32,183 nucleotides of DNA from Fen-1467 sp035519475 (GCA_035519475.1 DATIWI010000035.1:1-32183), one strand, 5' to 3'; positions 22,901 to 31,096 are shown, counted from the stretch's first letter. The notes: generated by a model from the sequence alone, not told the origin. Program-made: numbers and translations.

Positions 22901-23134
22901 CCACAACGCCGCGCGCGCCCGCTGGCGCATCTGCGCGGCGGCCTTCTTGGTGAAGGTGACCACCACCATGCGCGGCAGCAGTGCGGCGCCCGCGGCCGAC
23001 AGCGCCATGCATGCGAGTCGCTCCGCGAGGGCTGTCGTCTTGCCCGAGCCGGCGTTCGCGCTCACCGCGAAGTTGGTGTCGAACTCCTCGCGAAAGCGTG
23101 TCCGGGCGCCCTGGTCGGTGTTCAGCTCACTCAT
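19988..23134 (-). CDS. addA: AddA/RecB-type helicase-nuclease (UvrD superfamily)
   Basis: A 1048-residue ATP-dependent 3'-5' helicase with a C-terminal nuclease, the motor of the double-strand-break resection complex. Superfamily 1A motifs: Walker A SANAGSGKTTALAERL (25-40, K32), TFTKKAAAQMRQRA (Ia), VLLDEAQDTDPQQFAVL (II), MVGDGQQAIYSSRTDV (III), FRAPRRAADFFN (IV), LLTAHSAKGLEWPVVI (V) and RLLYVTFTRARRHLVLPWH (VI). The C-terminal RecB-family nuclease shows VIDWKTNRP (about 985-993) and QLEAY, the D-x-K and Q-x3-Y elements. ATG at 23134 has a strong ribosome binding site (GGGAGGGGGAG) and overlaps the end of addB by 8 nt, so the two are translationally coupled. No recD or recC is near. Confidence 0.93.
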   Translation of the reverse strand: MSELNTDQGARTRFREEFDTNFAVSANAGSGKTTALAERLACMALSAAGAALLPRMVVVTFTKKAAAQMRQRARAALWQELALRRAGGRATPAQAIEQLDRACFGTIHSFCLQLGQRFGARSGLNLNPAVVEEEDKEEWQEFLEQDAMEFTAMPRECVDACLRFLPLGEVFPLARGFSLAAAKRFLERAPRAGPAAPDERVLAELLALPGRGRGRGNLETTQRAAADWVRRFHAGGGFLPMLEPVGSAERVRELVQALTAPLKAWLAGAAAALAAELALRYRDYRFERGVQTYSDQVEAALAVLQHPETLDRIRGEGYRVLLDEAQDTDPQQFAVLVEITRPPGAAIGDWPDGGGAPPRPGHFSMVGDGQQAIYSSRTDVRNFLRHLAAFARGDGGERLDFQVTFRAPRRAADFFNAGFTTAFGEGREHNWGVMPRRLLQVPYSPLVAAPANPEGLVSRLPLTPTAADLGVEPRLAEEVRQIARVLRLGGPAVVGARTWGEVCLLAPRNEWLATARRVLEEEGLQVALQMRRNRNADHPVYAWLSGLLAVLADPENAFEWAGVLREVFAVADAVIAKAWRAEEAFRWEEPERHPAPVAAALRTLAPFILRADEEGVVLEEFAAALVGACALREKARLADPGGGYEAELERLLGQAAQLGQAGGGPRTWLHELLRRREEGRPAGKPAADALNLLTAHSAKGLEWPVVIPIGLWREPRDRNETGLRLLAGDEPTAEVYFDGASVPAETTEARRRERWRERARLLYVTFTRARRHLVLPWHAQFAPVAKGSLADLWGATELFDALPETPAAAQGAFPEIDQPPERTTSPGPDQVRGGAPPPAEGGRSQPPLPARLLPHQLAHHPDAARATRHESALDEPVFGAPGDDPVDYGRWWHETMEFLPWDGSEAGLEQYLLEALSRARQAGLGRRAEAEIALLRAGEFFRSIRETPARRLAELAVFAPLRPEAWVDGVIDLVVHEEAAHVVRVIDWKTNRPRNGEDAGALLRRLGEDYRPQLEAYGACVAGFFPGCGVRLELYASAVGAAHVLRSA

Positions 23135-26033
23135 GCTCCCCCTCCCCCGGCGCCGGCGGCGGGCCAAAGGTCGCGGCGTATTTCTCGGCCAACACGGCCT
23201 GTTTGATCGGTGCGCAGGCCAGCGGCGCGTCGAAGCCGTGCGTGTAGTCCGTGCGGTCGGCTGTGAGCTGCCCGTACTTGCCGGTGGCAAGGTGGGTCCC
23301 CAAGCGGTCCAGCAGCGTCAGCGCTGGGGTCAGATCCGCCATCGTGAGAAACGACTCGCCGCCGGGTTCGGGCTTGAGCATCCAGACCCGTCCCTCCGCC
23401 GCGCCGAGTTCCCGCGCCGCGGCCAGGTAGACGCCCAGCTGCAAGCCCTCGCCGCGCCGCGCCATGCGTTCAGGGGACAGCGGTCGGACCTCCCCGGTCT
23501 TGAAATCCACGATGTTGACCACGCTGCCCTCCCAGCCCGGCCGGTCCGTCAGGGCCACATCCATGCGGCCGTGCACTCCCACGCGGCAGCTGCCCGCCCG
23601 CAGCGTCGTGCCGCGTGGCAGCCTCCATTCGACCACCGAAAAACGTCCGCCCGCCAGCGCCAGCACCTTGTCGAGCAGGACCCGCGTGACGTGGGCCAGC
23701 TCGGCTTGAAACGAATCCCAGTAACGATCGGAGGGACGCCGTCTCCGCCAGGCGGCCAGCGCCGCCTCCAGCCGGGCGCGGCATTCCTCCGGGGGCGGCA
23801 GGCGGCGGAAATCACCCGCCTCCACCTCGCCGCGCAGCGCCTCCGCCAGCAACTGGTGGGCGGACAGACCAAGGTCCTTGCGGGCGGCGCGGGCGAACGG
23901 CTGCCAGTCGACCGCTTTGACTCCCAGCACCGCATCGTACCAGAACTCCACCGGGTCAAGCAGGCCCCGCTCGATCAGCTTGGCGGCGAGGGCCGCCGGC
24001 CGCAGCGCCGGATCCGCACAGTAGAAATACTCGTCGAAAGGCCGCGCGGGGTCGCGGCGCGCCACCCAGACGCTTCGCCACCGCTGCAGTTCCTCCGCCA
24101 CCGCGGCGGGCGCGGAATCCGGGGCAGCGCCCGCAGCCAGGGACTCCCAGGTCCGCTCCACCGACCAACCCGGTTGGGTGCCGTGCTGCTGCCAGAAGAG
24201 CATCCGCTCTACCCAGATGTTGGGCATGCGCTTGAGCTCCGGCTCCTCCTCGTCGAACAAAGCCGCCGAGAACACCACGCCTTCGTGCGTGTCGCGGGTG
24301 ATGGCGGCATAGGCGTCGCGCTCCAACTGGGCGCGGTCCTCGCTCGTCAACAGGCCGAGCGAAAAGCGTGAAGCCTCGTTGAGCACCAGGCGCCGTTCGT
24401 CGGGCAGCCAGGGGCCCGTCTCGCGCCGCACCGGCCAGACACCGGCGTTGGCGCCCGTAAAGACGACATGCGACCAGGCCACGCCGGTGGCGCGGCGGCG
24501 CGTGGTGAAGGTCACCCGGGCGAACCCGCCTCTGCCCGCCGCGGCCGCGGGGCTCGCCGCCGGCAGGAACGCTGCGAGTGCGCCCGTGACCAGCAGCCGC
24601 GGCAGCAGCCGCTTCTCCGCGTCTGCGAAGGCGACCAGCGCGTCCCAGCCCGCCGGGCGGGCCAGCCGGAAGTCCGCACACACTCGCGCAAACTCCGCCA
24701 GCGCATCACCCACGGTCAGCTCGGGCGGCCACGCCGGCAGCAGGAGCTCGGCCAGCCGGCGCACCGCGCCGGCGTGCGCCTGTCTGCACGCGGCCAGCGC
24801 CGCCGCACCGTCCGCGAGCAGATGCGATTGGCAGTCTTCAAACAGGTGCGCGCACACGGCGCGCGCCGCGCCGAGCGGCGCCTGCACCCAGCCGAGCGCG
24901 CGCAACAGCGTCCACAACTCGAGGAATTCCTCCAGGCGGCCGCCGCGCTCGTGGAACCGCAGCAGCGCCTGTTGCACCCGCACTTCGAGCGGCGGCGTGC
25001 CCGGCGTCTCCAGCAGATCGGCGAACTCCACGCCGCGGGCGCCCAACAGCGCCGCCAGGCGACGATGATCCGCCTCCGGCCCGGGAAAGACCACCGCGAT
25101 GTTGGCCGCGCCGGCCGCCAGCAGCGCCTGGATCCGGTCCGCCACGAGCGTCATCTCGTCGGCGGGCGTCCGGCCGACCAGGAATTCGCACGGCAGCGGA
25201 CTGGAGGGAGGCGCTTCGCCCGTCAACGCCTGGCCCACGGGCGCACAGGAGGGGGCAGCGTCCTCCTCGTCGAGGAGGGTCGACTCGACGCCGAGAAAGT
25301 CCTCCCAGAGCTTCACCCAGTGCTCATCCAGGCCCCGGCCGCGCAAAGCCGGTACCGGCAGCACAACGGTGAGATCACCACATCGGCGCGCAAGCGCGGC
25401 CACTTGGAAGAACTCCCCCCAGGTCTCCGCCGAAAGGCCGTAGATCAGGAGGGCGTCACCCGCCCGTGGAGCTTCGGGCGGGACCGGCGTGAGCGCCGCG
25501 CGCTGGTCCTGGATCTGGGCCAGCTCATAGCCGGTCGCCCGCACCCAGCCCGTGAGTTCGCCAAACAGGTCGCGCAGAAGCGGCTCACCGAAATGCTCAT
25601 GGTTGAAACCCGCCTGCAGCAGGTCTTCGAAATGATCGAGGGCACGCCCGGCATCGGATTGCAGGCTCTTCAGGAAACCGAACTCGGGGGGCGGGGGCGC
25701 TGCGTCCCTCTGGGCCGCCAGCCGGCGGGCGAGAATGATGCGCGCGCCGAGCAGCAGCAGTTCGCGCCCGAGGTCCGGCATGGCCGGCCGGACCAGGGCA
25801 AGCCATTTCTGCCGCGCGAGTCCCGGCGAGAGGAATTCGACCCCGAACAGCGGCACTCCCTCGGTCAGGCAGCGCTGTTTGAGCGCGTGAGCCTGACCAC
25901 GCGTGGGTACCACGACATACCGGCGGGCCAGGCGACCGGGAACCGCCGTCAACCACGGTCGCAGCACCTGCGTCCACGCGGCATCGGCGCAATGGAAAAG
26001 GCGAAGTTCGCACGTGGGTGGGGCCGACGGCAT
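23127..26033 (-). CDS. addB: AddB-like PD-(D/E)XK nuclease subunit
   Basis: A 968-residue protein, the partner of the downstream helicase. The N-terminus (RYVVVPTRGQAHALKQR) holds the region equivalent to a Walker A but without GKT, so it is an inactivated helicase fold as in RecC or some AddB proteins. The C-terminus has a PD-(D/E)XK nuclease: GRMDVALTDRPGWEGSVVNIVDFKTGEVRPL (D...DFKTG, the last near residue 843-847), followed by LQLGVYLAAARELGA. The Cys-x2-Cys-x5-Cys group that, with an upstream Cys, holds the 4Fe-4S cluster in Bacillus AddB is not seen; only one Cys remains in the last 120 residues. ATG at 26033 begins a typical MP...ELRLFH strand. The middle is poorly conserved, so symbol transfer rests on operon context and the nuclease motif. 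Confidence 0.85.
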   Translation of the reverse strand: MPSAPPTCELRLFHCADAAWTQVLRPWLTAVPGRLARRYVVVPTRGQAHALKQRCLTEGVPLFGVEFLSPGLARQKWLALVRPAMPDLGRELLLLGARIILARRLAAQRDAAPPPPEFGFLKSLQSDAGRALDHFEDLLQAGFNHEHFGEPLLRDLFGELTGWVRATGYELAQIQDQRAALTPVPPEAPRAGDALLIYGLSAETWGEFFQVAALARRCGDLTVVLPVPALRGRGLDEHWVKLWEDFLGVESTLLDEEDAAPSCAPVGQALTGEAPPSSPLPCEFLVGRTPADEMTLVADRIQALLAAGAANIAVVFPGPEADHRRLAALLGARGVEFADLLETPGTPPLEVRVQQALLRFHERGGRLEEFLELWTLLRALGWVQAPLGAARAVCAHLFEDCQSHLLADGAAALAACRQAHAGAVRRLAELLLPAWPPELTVGDALAEFARVCADFRLARPAGWDALVAFADAEKRLLPRLLVTGALAAFLPAASPAAAAGRGGFARVTFTTRRRATGVAWSHVVFTGANAGVWPVRRETGPWLPDERRLVLNEASRFSLGLLTSEDRAQLERDAYAAITRDTHEGVVFSAALFDEEEPELKRMPNIWVERMLFWQQHGTQPGWSVERTWESLAAGAAPDSAPAAVAEELQRWRSVWVARRDPARPFDEYFYCADPALRPAALAAKLIERGLLDPVEFWYDAVLGVKAVDWQPFARAARKDLGLSAHQLLAEALRGEVEAGDFRRLPPPEECRARLEAALAAWRRRRPSDRYWDSFQAELAHVTRVLLDKVLALAGGRFSVVEWRLPRGTTLRAGSCRVGVHGRMDVALTDRPGWEGSVVNIVDFKTGEVRPLSPERMARRGEGLQLGVYLAAARELGAAEGRVWMLKPEPGGESFLTMADLTPALTLLDRLGTHLATGKYGQLTADRTDYTHGFDAPLACAPIKQAVLAEKYAATFGPPPAPGEGEHE

Positions 26034-26104
26034 GCCGAGGGACAGCTTGGGCAGATCACCGCCATCGCTTCAACCCACAAGCGGCCGCCGCGGGGATCGG
26101 TGGA

Positions 26105-26137
26105 AACAAAATGCCCGCGGCACGGAGCGGCGCGGGC
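26105..26137 (-). terminator. Intrinsic terminator after rpsT
   Basis: GCCCGCG (26113-26119) pairs with CGCGGGC (26131-26137) around an 11-nt loop. On the minus strand it is followed by ATTTTGTTT. It begins 17 nt past the rpsT stop and separates rpsT from addB. Confidence 0.75.
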
Positions 26138-26154
26138 GGCCCCACGGCGCGGCC

Positions 26155-26415
26155 TTACTTCGCGAAAACGAACTTCGCCGCGTGCGCCTTTACCCGGGCG
26201 GCGGCATTGGCGTGGATCACGCCCGCCCGGACGGCCTTGTCCGCAGCGGCGACATACGCAATGGCCGCGCTCTTGGCCACCGCCGGGTCGCCGCCCTTGG
26301 CCGCCGTCTCCAGCTGCTTGGCCAGCGTTTTCAGACGCGTCTTGACCGCCTTGTTGCGCAGCATGCGCTTGCGGGCTTTGCGCGCGTTCTTGAGGGCTGA
26401 TTTTGTGTTGGCCAT
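26155..26415 (-). CDS. rpsT: Small ribosomal subunit protein bS20
   Basis: An 86-residue, Ala- and Lys-rich three-helix protein that binds the 5' and 3' minor domains of 16S rRNA. The start MANTKSALKNARKARKRMLRNKAVKTRLKTL is characteristic of S20, as is GVIHANAAARVKAHAAKF near the end. ATG at 26415 is chosen; nine residues upstream in frame are not conserved. No Shine-Dalgarno is visible. It lies 122 nt past the 3' end of rnpB on the same strand; the gap holds a TTGACT hexamer but no convincing -10, so it could be read from rnpB or from its own promoter. Confidence 0.96.
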   Translation of the reverse strand: MANTKSALKNARKARKRMLRNKAVKTRLKTLAKQLETAAKGGDPAVAKSAAIAYVAAADKAVRAGVIHANAAARVKAHAAKFVFAK

Positions 26416-26537
26416 GGGTGATGCGAAACGGAACGTCGCCACTGTCCGAAAGGGTCGACCATCCCAACGACCTTCGGCAAGTCAAGCGGTTTCTCCCTCG
26501 CGACATGCGCGGTTTTGGCGCTGCGCCCGACGGATGG

Positions 26538-27093
26538 CCTTGGTCTTGGGGCCGTAAGCCGGATTCTGGCCCCCGGCTCGCGCCGGGGCGATCGTCATTT
26601 CTCTCAGGCCCCTGACGGGACCTGCCCTCCGCGCCGCGCGAAGCGGGCGCAGGAGGATGCGACATACCCGGGACTGTTGGGCGGGCCGCCCAGTCCCCTA
26701 TTTTGTCTTGCACCGGATTGGGTTTTCCCTGCCGCCAGCCTCGCGGCCGGCGCGGTGGGCTCTTACCCCACCTTTTCACCCTTACCCTTCGACGCGCCGC
26801 TTTCGCGGCATGCTCAGGGCGGTATCTTCTCTGTGGCACTGTCCGTCACGGGGGTTTGAACCGCCGTGCCCCGGCTTGAGCGGAAGCGCTTCCGGCCGGC
26901 GGCCTTGCGGCCTGCCCTGCCGGCGCGACAGCGTTTCTTGCCGGGAATCCTGCCCGAGGGTGTCCGGACTTTCCTCTCCGAACCGCCAGCGCTCACCCGG
27001 GTTGCCCCGGACGGCTGGCGCGCAGGCGCGGGTTTACCCGCGCCGTGGGATGTTTCCAAAGAACGGAGCGACGACCTGGCCCCAAGACCAAGG
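26538..27093 (-). ncRNA. rnpB: RNase P RNA, bacterial type A
   Basis: The catalytic RNA that matures tRNA 5' ends. On the minus strand the universally conserved blocks appear in order: GAGGAAAGTCCGGAC (26976-26962), ACAGAGAAGATACCGCC (26834-26818, after GACAGTGCC), and CAGAATCCGGCTTACGGCCC at the 3' end (about 26568-26549). The ends are set by a perfect 16-bp helix P1: 5' CCTTGGTCTTGGGGCC (27093-27078) pairs with 3' GGCCCCAAGACCAAGG (26553-26538). The segment GTCGCTCCG...CGGAG fits P2, with an enlarged P3 between. At about 556 nt it is longer than the common 350-450 nt; the extra length lies in P3 and in the P12 to P15 region, which has GC-rich hairpins. No gene overlaps it. Its promoter should lie in 27094-27213, where no clear hexamers are seen. 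Confidence 0.95.
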
Positions 27094-27213
27094 AGGGGAA
27101 AGCTTGAGGCAGGGGGTGGGGCGCAAGCGAGCCTTTTCACGCCGACCGCACGAGGCGCCGGATGCTCGGACAAGTTCCAGCCTGCAAACGTGTTGGCCGC
27201 GCGTCGCGCCCCG

Positions 27214-27921
27214 TCAGGCCTCCCAGTACACGATGCGGCCGCACTGGTCGCAGGTCACCAGCTTGTCGGGTTTGCGCGTCTCGCTGTCCACATTGAACGA
27301 AATCTTGAGATGACATCCCCCGCACTTGCCCTCGTGCACGGGTACGATTACGGGCAGACCCGGCTTGGCGGCCAGTCGGTCATAGAGCCGCAGCGACGCC
27401 TCATCGAGCAGCCGGCGTGCGGCCGCGACCGCCTCCTGTTGGGTCCGCACCTCCGCTTCCAAAACGGCTCCGCGCTCCCGCAACGTGCGGATTCGCGCTT
27501 CATGATCCGCCACGTTCCGCGTCAACTCCGCCTCGGCGTCCGCGTGTCTCCGTTTCGCTTCATCGATGGCGAACATCACCCGCAACTCCTCCTCCTCCAA
27601 CGCCCCGATCTGCGCCTGCGTCACCTCGATCTCGTGCCCGAGCGCCTGATACTCGTCATTCTTGCGCACCTGCAGCTGCTGGCTCTTGTAGCGCGCCACC
27701 CGTTCCTCCGCCGCGCCGACCTCGTTTTCCACCGCCTTGCGCTTGAGCTCGAGCTCCTTCGTCTCGTCCCGGGCCGACTCGATCGCGGCTTTCTCGGAGG
27801 CGATCCTCTGTTCGACGGCCGCAATATCGCGCGGCACGCTCTTCAATTGCGCTTCGAGGACAAGCCGCTGCTGGTCGCGTTCCTGCAGAACGCGTAGGTT
27901 TTCCAGCGGAGGAGTCGGCAT
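27214..27921 (-). CDS. Coiled-coil protein with C4-type zinc ribbon (CT398/HP0958 family)
   Basis: A 235-residue protein: a long antiparallel coiled coil (about 1-180, rich in Glu, Arg, Ala and Leu, with the conserved turn RKNDEYQALGHEIE) capped by a zinc ribbon with C200-x2-C203 and C224-x2-C227 (GKCGGCHLKIS...LVTCDQCGRIVYWE). This is the architecture of CT398 and HP0958 (FlgZ); homologues bind RpoN and mRNA in Helicobacter, and RpoN in Chlamydia. It is widespread in Chlamydiota and Verrucomicrobiota. ATG at 27921 (MPTPPLENLRVLQERD) is chosen over a GTG 12 nt upstream. It lies between the Rrf2 regulator gene (79 nt before) and rnpB (120 nt after). Confidence 0.88.
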   Translation of the reverse strand: MPTPPLENLRVLQERDQQRLVLEAQLKSVPRDIAAVEQRIASEKAAIESARDETKELELKRKAVENEVGAAEERVARYKSQQLQVRKNDEYQALGHEIEVTQAQIGALEEEELRVMFAIDEAKRRHADAEAELTRNVADHEARIRTLRERGAVLEAEVRTQQEAVAAARRLLDEASLRLYDRLAAKPGLPVIVPVHEGKCGGCHLKISFNVDSETRKPDKLVTCDQCGRIVYWEA

Positions 27922-28000
27922 TGGCGCCCTCACTCTGCCGCCACCGCCGGCTCGGTCAAATGAAAGTTGCCGTGGCCGCCGGCACGGTCGTCCGCGCCCG

Positions 28001-28414
28001 TCAAATGTAATACATCTCCCCCGGCCCGCGCGTCACCAGCATGTCCAGCGTGTAGCTCTTGCACTTGGCCTCGAGCGCGGCGCGCACGTCGCGCCAGACC
28101 TGCTGCACGCGGCGGCCGGACTGGCCATCGGCGCTGCCGCCGAACTCCAACAGATCGCCTTCGATCAGCTTCACGATGTCGAAGAGCGTGATCCGTTCCG
28201 GTGCTCGCGCGAGCACGTAGCCGCCCTGCTTGCCGCGCCGGCTGGCGATCAGGCCACCCGTGCGAAGCTCGCTCAGAATCTGTACCAGATAGTTCGCGGG
28301 AACCGCCTCGATTTTCGCCAGTTCCTCAATGTGCGACAGGCGTCCTTCTCCGTGATGCCTAGCAAGTTGCGCCAGCACGCGGCACGCGTAATACACTTTC
28401 ACTGAAAGCTTCAA
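28001..28414 (-). CDS. Rrf2-family transcriptional regulator
   Basis: A 137-residue winged-helix regulator. The N-terminal KLSVKVYYACRVLAQLARHH, the recognition region VPANYLVQILSELRTGGLIASRRGKQGGYVLAR and the wing ERITLFDIVKLIEGDL fit the Rrf2/IscR/CymR family. The three closely spaced cysteines that hold the Fe-S cluster in IscR and NsrR are absent; only C11 and one near residue 117 (KCKSY) remain, so it is more like CymR, which senses through a partner protein. The start is TTG at 28414 (family-like MKLSV); GTG at 28402 is the alternative. It is divergent from gyrB across an AT-rich 141-nt region that could hold its operator. The usual partner genes (cysK, iscS) are not in the window. Confidence 0.9.
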   Translation of the reverse strand: MKLSVKVYYACRVLAQLARHHGEGRLSHIEELAKIEAVPANYLVQILSELRTGGLIASRRGKQGGYVLARAPERITLFDIVKLIEGDLLEFGGSADGQSGRRVQQVWRDVRAALEAKCKSYTLDMLVTRGPGEMYYI

Positions 28415-28512
28415 AGTGTCAGCAACTTACATGGCTATCTTTGGTTGGCAACCTCAAATTAAACAATTGCCGGCATCGCCCAAGAAAAACGTTGTCCAGA
28501 GGCCCTATTTCC

Positions 28513-28529
28513 GAGACAGTTTTTGTCTC
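28513..28529. promoter_or_regulatory. Palindrome in the gyrB leader
   Basis: GAGACA (28513-28518) and TGTCTC (28524-28529) form a perfect 6-bp inverted repeat around GTTTT, 26 nt before the gyrB ATG. On the plus strand it is followed by ATTTTC. It could be an operator, a leader hairpin affecting gyrB expression, or a weak terminator-like attenuator. The region 28415-28512 upstream is AT-rich and should hold divergent promoters for gyrB and the Rrf2 gene. Confidence 0.4.
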
Positions 28530-28555
28530 ATTTTCAACGCGAGATTTCGACCTGC

Positions 28556-31096
28556 ATGTCTGACCAAATCGACCCGAAAACGCTGAGCAAAATCCAGGCC
28601 GGTGCCGCTGCCTACGACGCGTCCAAGATTCAAAAACTCGAAGGCCTCGAGGGAGTCCGCAAGCGCCCCGATATGTATATCGGCGACACCATGGAGCGCG
28701 GCCTTCACCACTGCGTCTTCGAGGTCGTCGACAACTCCATTGACGAGGCCCTGGCGGGGTTTGCCACGCACATTGCGGTGAGCATCCACCTCGACGGCTC
28801 CTGCTCGATCGAGGACAACGGGCGCGGCATTCCGGTCGACCTGCATCCGGTCTACAAGATTCCGGCGCTGGAGCTGGTGCTCACCAATCTCCACGCCGGC
28901 GGCAAGTTCGGCAAGGGCGCCTACCAGGTGTCCGGCGGCCTCCATGGCGTCGGGGCCAAGTGCGTCAACGCCGTCTCCGAGTGGTTCGAAGCGGAGGTGC
29001 GCCGCGACGGCAAGGTCTACCACATGCGGTTCGCGCAGGGCAAAACCACCCAGAAGATGACCGTGATCGGCGAAACCAAGAAGACGGGCACCAAGATCAC
29101 CTTCAAGCCCGACCCGGAGATCTTCAAGATCACGAGGGAATTCAAATACGAGATCCTCGCCAACCGCCTGCGCGAACTGGCCTTCCTCAATCCTGGGGTC
29201 TCCATCGACCTGGTTGACGAACGCGCGCAGAAGAACGAGCGCTTCCTCTTCAAGGACGGCATCTCCGAATTCGTGCGCTTTCTCAACCGCAACAAGAACG
29301 TGCTGCACCACAAGCCGATCACGTTCAGCGACACCGAGCCGCACGAGGATCCCACCAAGGCCGGCACGGTCGTCGACGTGGCGATGCAGTACAACGATTC
29401 CTACAACGACCAGGTCTTTGCCTACGCCAACTCCATCTTCAACCTCGAGGGCGGCACCCACCTGTCCGGCTTCCGCACGGCGCTCACGCGTGTCATCAAC
29501 AATTTCGCCAAGGCCAACAACCTCATCAAGGAGAAAGACCCCGGCATCACCGGCGACGACGTGCGCGAGGGGCTCGTGGCCGTCATCTCGGTCAAGATGG
29601 CCGACCCGCGGTTCGAGGGCCAGACCAAGACCAAGCTCTCGAACTCCGAGATCGACGGCATCGTCCAGAAGGTTGTCGGCGAGAAGCTGAAGTTCTACTT
29701 CGAGAAGGAGACCGCCATCGCCAAACGGGTCATCGACAAATGCCTCAACGCCGCCCGCGCCCGCGAGGCCGCACGCAAGGCCCGCGAAACCATCCGCAAG
29801 GGCGCGCTCTCCGGCGGCGGCCTGCCGGGCAAGCTGGCGGACTGCTCGGAGCGCGACGCGGCCCTCACCGAAATCTACATCGTCGAGGGCGACTCCGCCG
29901 GCGGTTCGGCCAAGCAGGGCCGGGATCGCCGTTACCAAGCCATCCTCCCGCTCCGCGGCAAGCTCATCAACAGCGAGAAAGCCCAGCTGGACAAGGTGCT
30001 CAGCAACGAGGAAATCCGGACGCTCATCACCGCCATCGGCACCGGCATCGGCGCGGGCGAGGATGACTCCGCCTTCGACGCCGACAAGGCCCGCTACCAC
30101 AAAGTCATCATCATGACCGACGCCGACGTCGACGGCTCGCACATTCGCACGCTGCTCCTCACCTTCCTCTACCGCCAGATGAAGGGTCTGCTGGAGCGCG
30201 GCTACGTCTACATCGCGCAGCCGCCCCTCTATCGCATCAAGCGCAAGAAGCGCGAGCAGTACGTCGACAACGACGAGCAGCTCAACCGCATCCTGCTCGA
30301 ACTCGGGTCCGAGGACGTCGTGCTGACGCGCCTCCGCGACCAGTCCACCTTCGCCCCGGCGCAAATCGACAAGATCGTCGAATCGCTCGCCGCGCTGGAA
30401 AAACTGGGCGCGGGCGTCACGCGCTACGGCGCCTCCCTGGCCGAATACCTCGAGCTGCACGCCCCGAAGACGCACGAGCTGCCCCGCTACGTCGCGCGCA
30501 TCCGCGAAGGCAACAAGGAGTCGCATGAGTTTCTCCGCAACGACGAGGCGCGCGCCGAGTTCATCAAACGCATGGGGCTCAGCGCGGACTTCTTTGACCA
30601 GCCGGACGGCGCCGGCACCGGGTCCCGGCCCGCGGAGGGCGGCAGCGCCAGCCCGCTCGCCGCGCGGCGCATCACCATCCATGAGATCTTCGAATCCACC
30701 GAGATGACCAAGCTGCTCCGCGCCATGGCGGCGGGCGGGCTCGATGTCTCGCGCTTCCTGCCCACCGACCATGCCCGCTACGTCATCACCGAGAATCCCA
30801 CCCAGAAGAGCGAGGCGAAGTCCGAGCTGCACGCACCCTTCGAGATCCTGCACCATATCCGCAATCTCGGGCGCCGCGGCCTCTCCATCCAGCGCTACAA
30901 GGGGCTCGGCGAGATGAACCCCAAGCAGCTTTACGAGACGACGATGGATCCGGAAAAGCGCCGCCTGCTGCGCGTCTCGATCGACGACGCCGCCAAGGCC
31001 GACCATCTCTTCACGCTCCTGATGGGCGACGAGGTCCCGCCCCGCCGCCAGTTTATCGAGGACAACGCCCTCAACGTGCAGTATCTCGATGTCTAG
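28556..31096 (+). CDS. gyrB: DNA gyrase subunit B
   Basis: The ATPase subunit of DNA gyrase, which introduces negative supercoils. The 846-residue protein has the GHKL ATPase: VFEVVDNSIDEALAG (54-68, with the catalytic E56 and Mg ligand N60), EDNGRGIPVD and the lid VSGGLHGVGAKCVNAVS. The transducer domain follows, then the TOPRIM domain with EIYIVEGDSAGGSAKQGRDR, PLRGKLIN and MTDADVDGSHIRTLLLTFLYR, and the C-terminal IQRYKGLGEMNPKQLYETTMDP and GDEVPPRRQFIEDNA. EGDSAGGSAKQGRDR and the linked gyrA indicate gyrase rather than ParE. An insert of over 100 residues, rich in Ala/Gly/Pro at DQPDGAGTGSRPAEGGSAS, lies between the TOPRIM core and the end, longer than the 800-residue E. coli protein elsewhere. 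ATG at 28556 is used; TTG at 28523 would add 11 unconserved residues. Confidence 0.97.
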   Translation: MSDQIDPKTLSKIQAGAAAYDASKIQKLEGLEGVRKRPDMYIGDTMERGLHHCVFEVVDNSIDEALAGFATHIAVSIHLDGSCSIEDNGRGIPVDLHPVYKIPALELVLTNLHAGGKFGKGAYQVSGGLHGVGAKCVNAVSEWFEAEVRRDGKVYHMRFAQGKTTQKMTVIGETKKTGTKITFKPDPEIFKITREFKYEILANRLRELAFLNPGVSIDLVDERAQKNERFLFKDGISEFVRFLNRNKNVLHHKPITFSDTEPHEDPTKAGTVVDVAMQYNDSYNDQVFAYANSIFNLEGGTHLSGFRTALTRVINNFAKANNLIKEKDPGITGDDVREGLVAVISVKMADPRFEGQTKTKLSNSEIDGIVQKVVGEKLKFYFEKETAIAKRVIDKCLNAARAREAARKARETIRKGALSGGGLPGKLADCSERDAALTEIYIVEGDSAGGSAKQGRDRRYQAILPLRGKLINSEKAQLDKVLSNEEIRTLITAIGTGIGAGEDDSAFDADKARYHKVIIMTDADVDGSHIRTLLLTFLYRQMKGLLERGYVYIAQPPLYRIKRKKREQYVDNDEQLNRILLELGSEDVVLTRLRDQSTFAPAQIDKIVESLAALEKLGAGVTRYGASLAEYLELHAPKTHELPRYVARIREGNKESHEFLRNDEARAEFIKRMGLSADFFDQPDGAGTGSRPAEGGSASPLAARRITIHEIFESTEMTKLLRAMAAGGLDVSRFLPTDHARYVITENPTQKSEAKSELHAPFEILHHIRNLGRRGLSIQRYKGLGEMNPKQLYETTMDPEKRRLLRVSIDDAAKADHLFTLLMGDEVPPRRQFIEDNALNVQYLDV

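Noticed and set aside
24468..26345. Long plus-strand frame opposite addB and rpsT
   Set aside because: It spans two real genes on the other strand, including rpsT, and shows no family features.
26657..27900. Plus-strand open frames across the RNase P RNA region
   Set aside because: The conserved RNase P blocks and the terminal helix explain 26538-27093; the frames are chance openings in GC-rich DNA.
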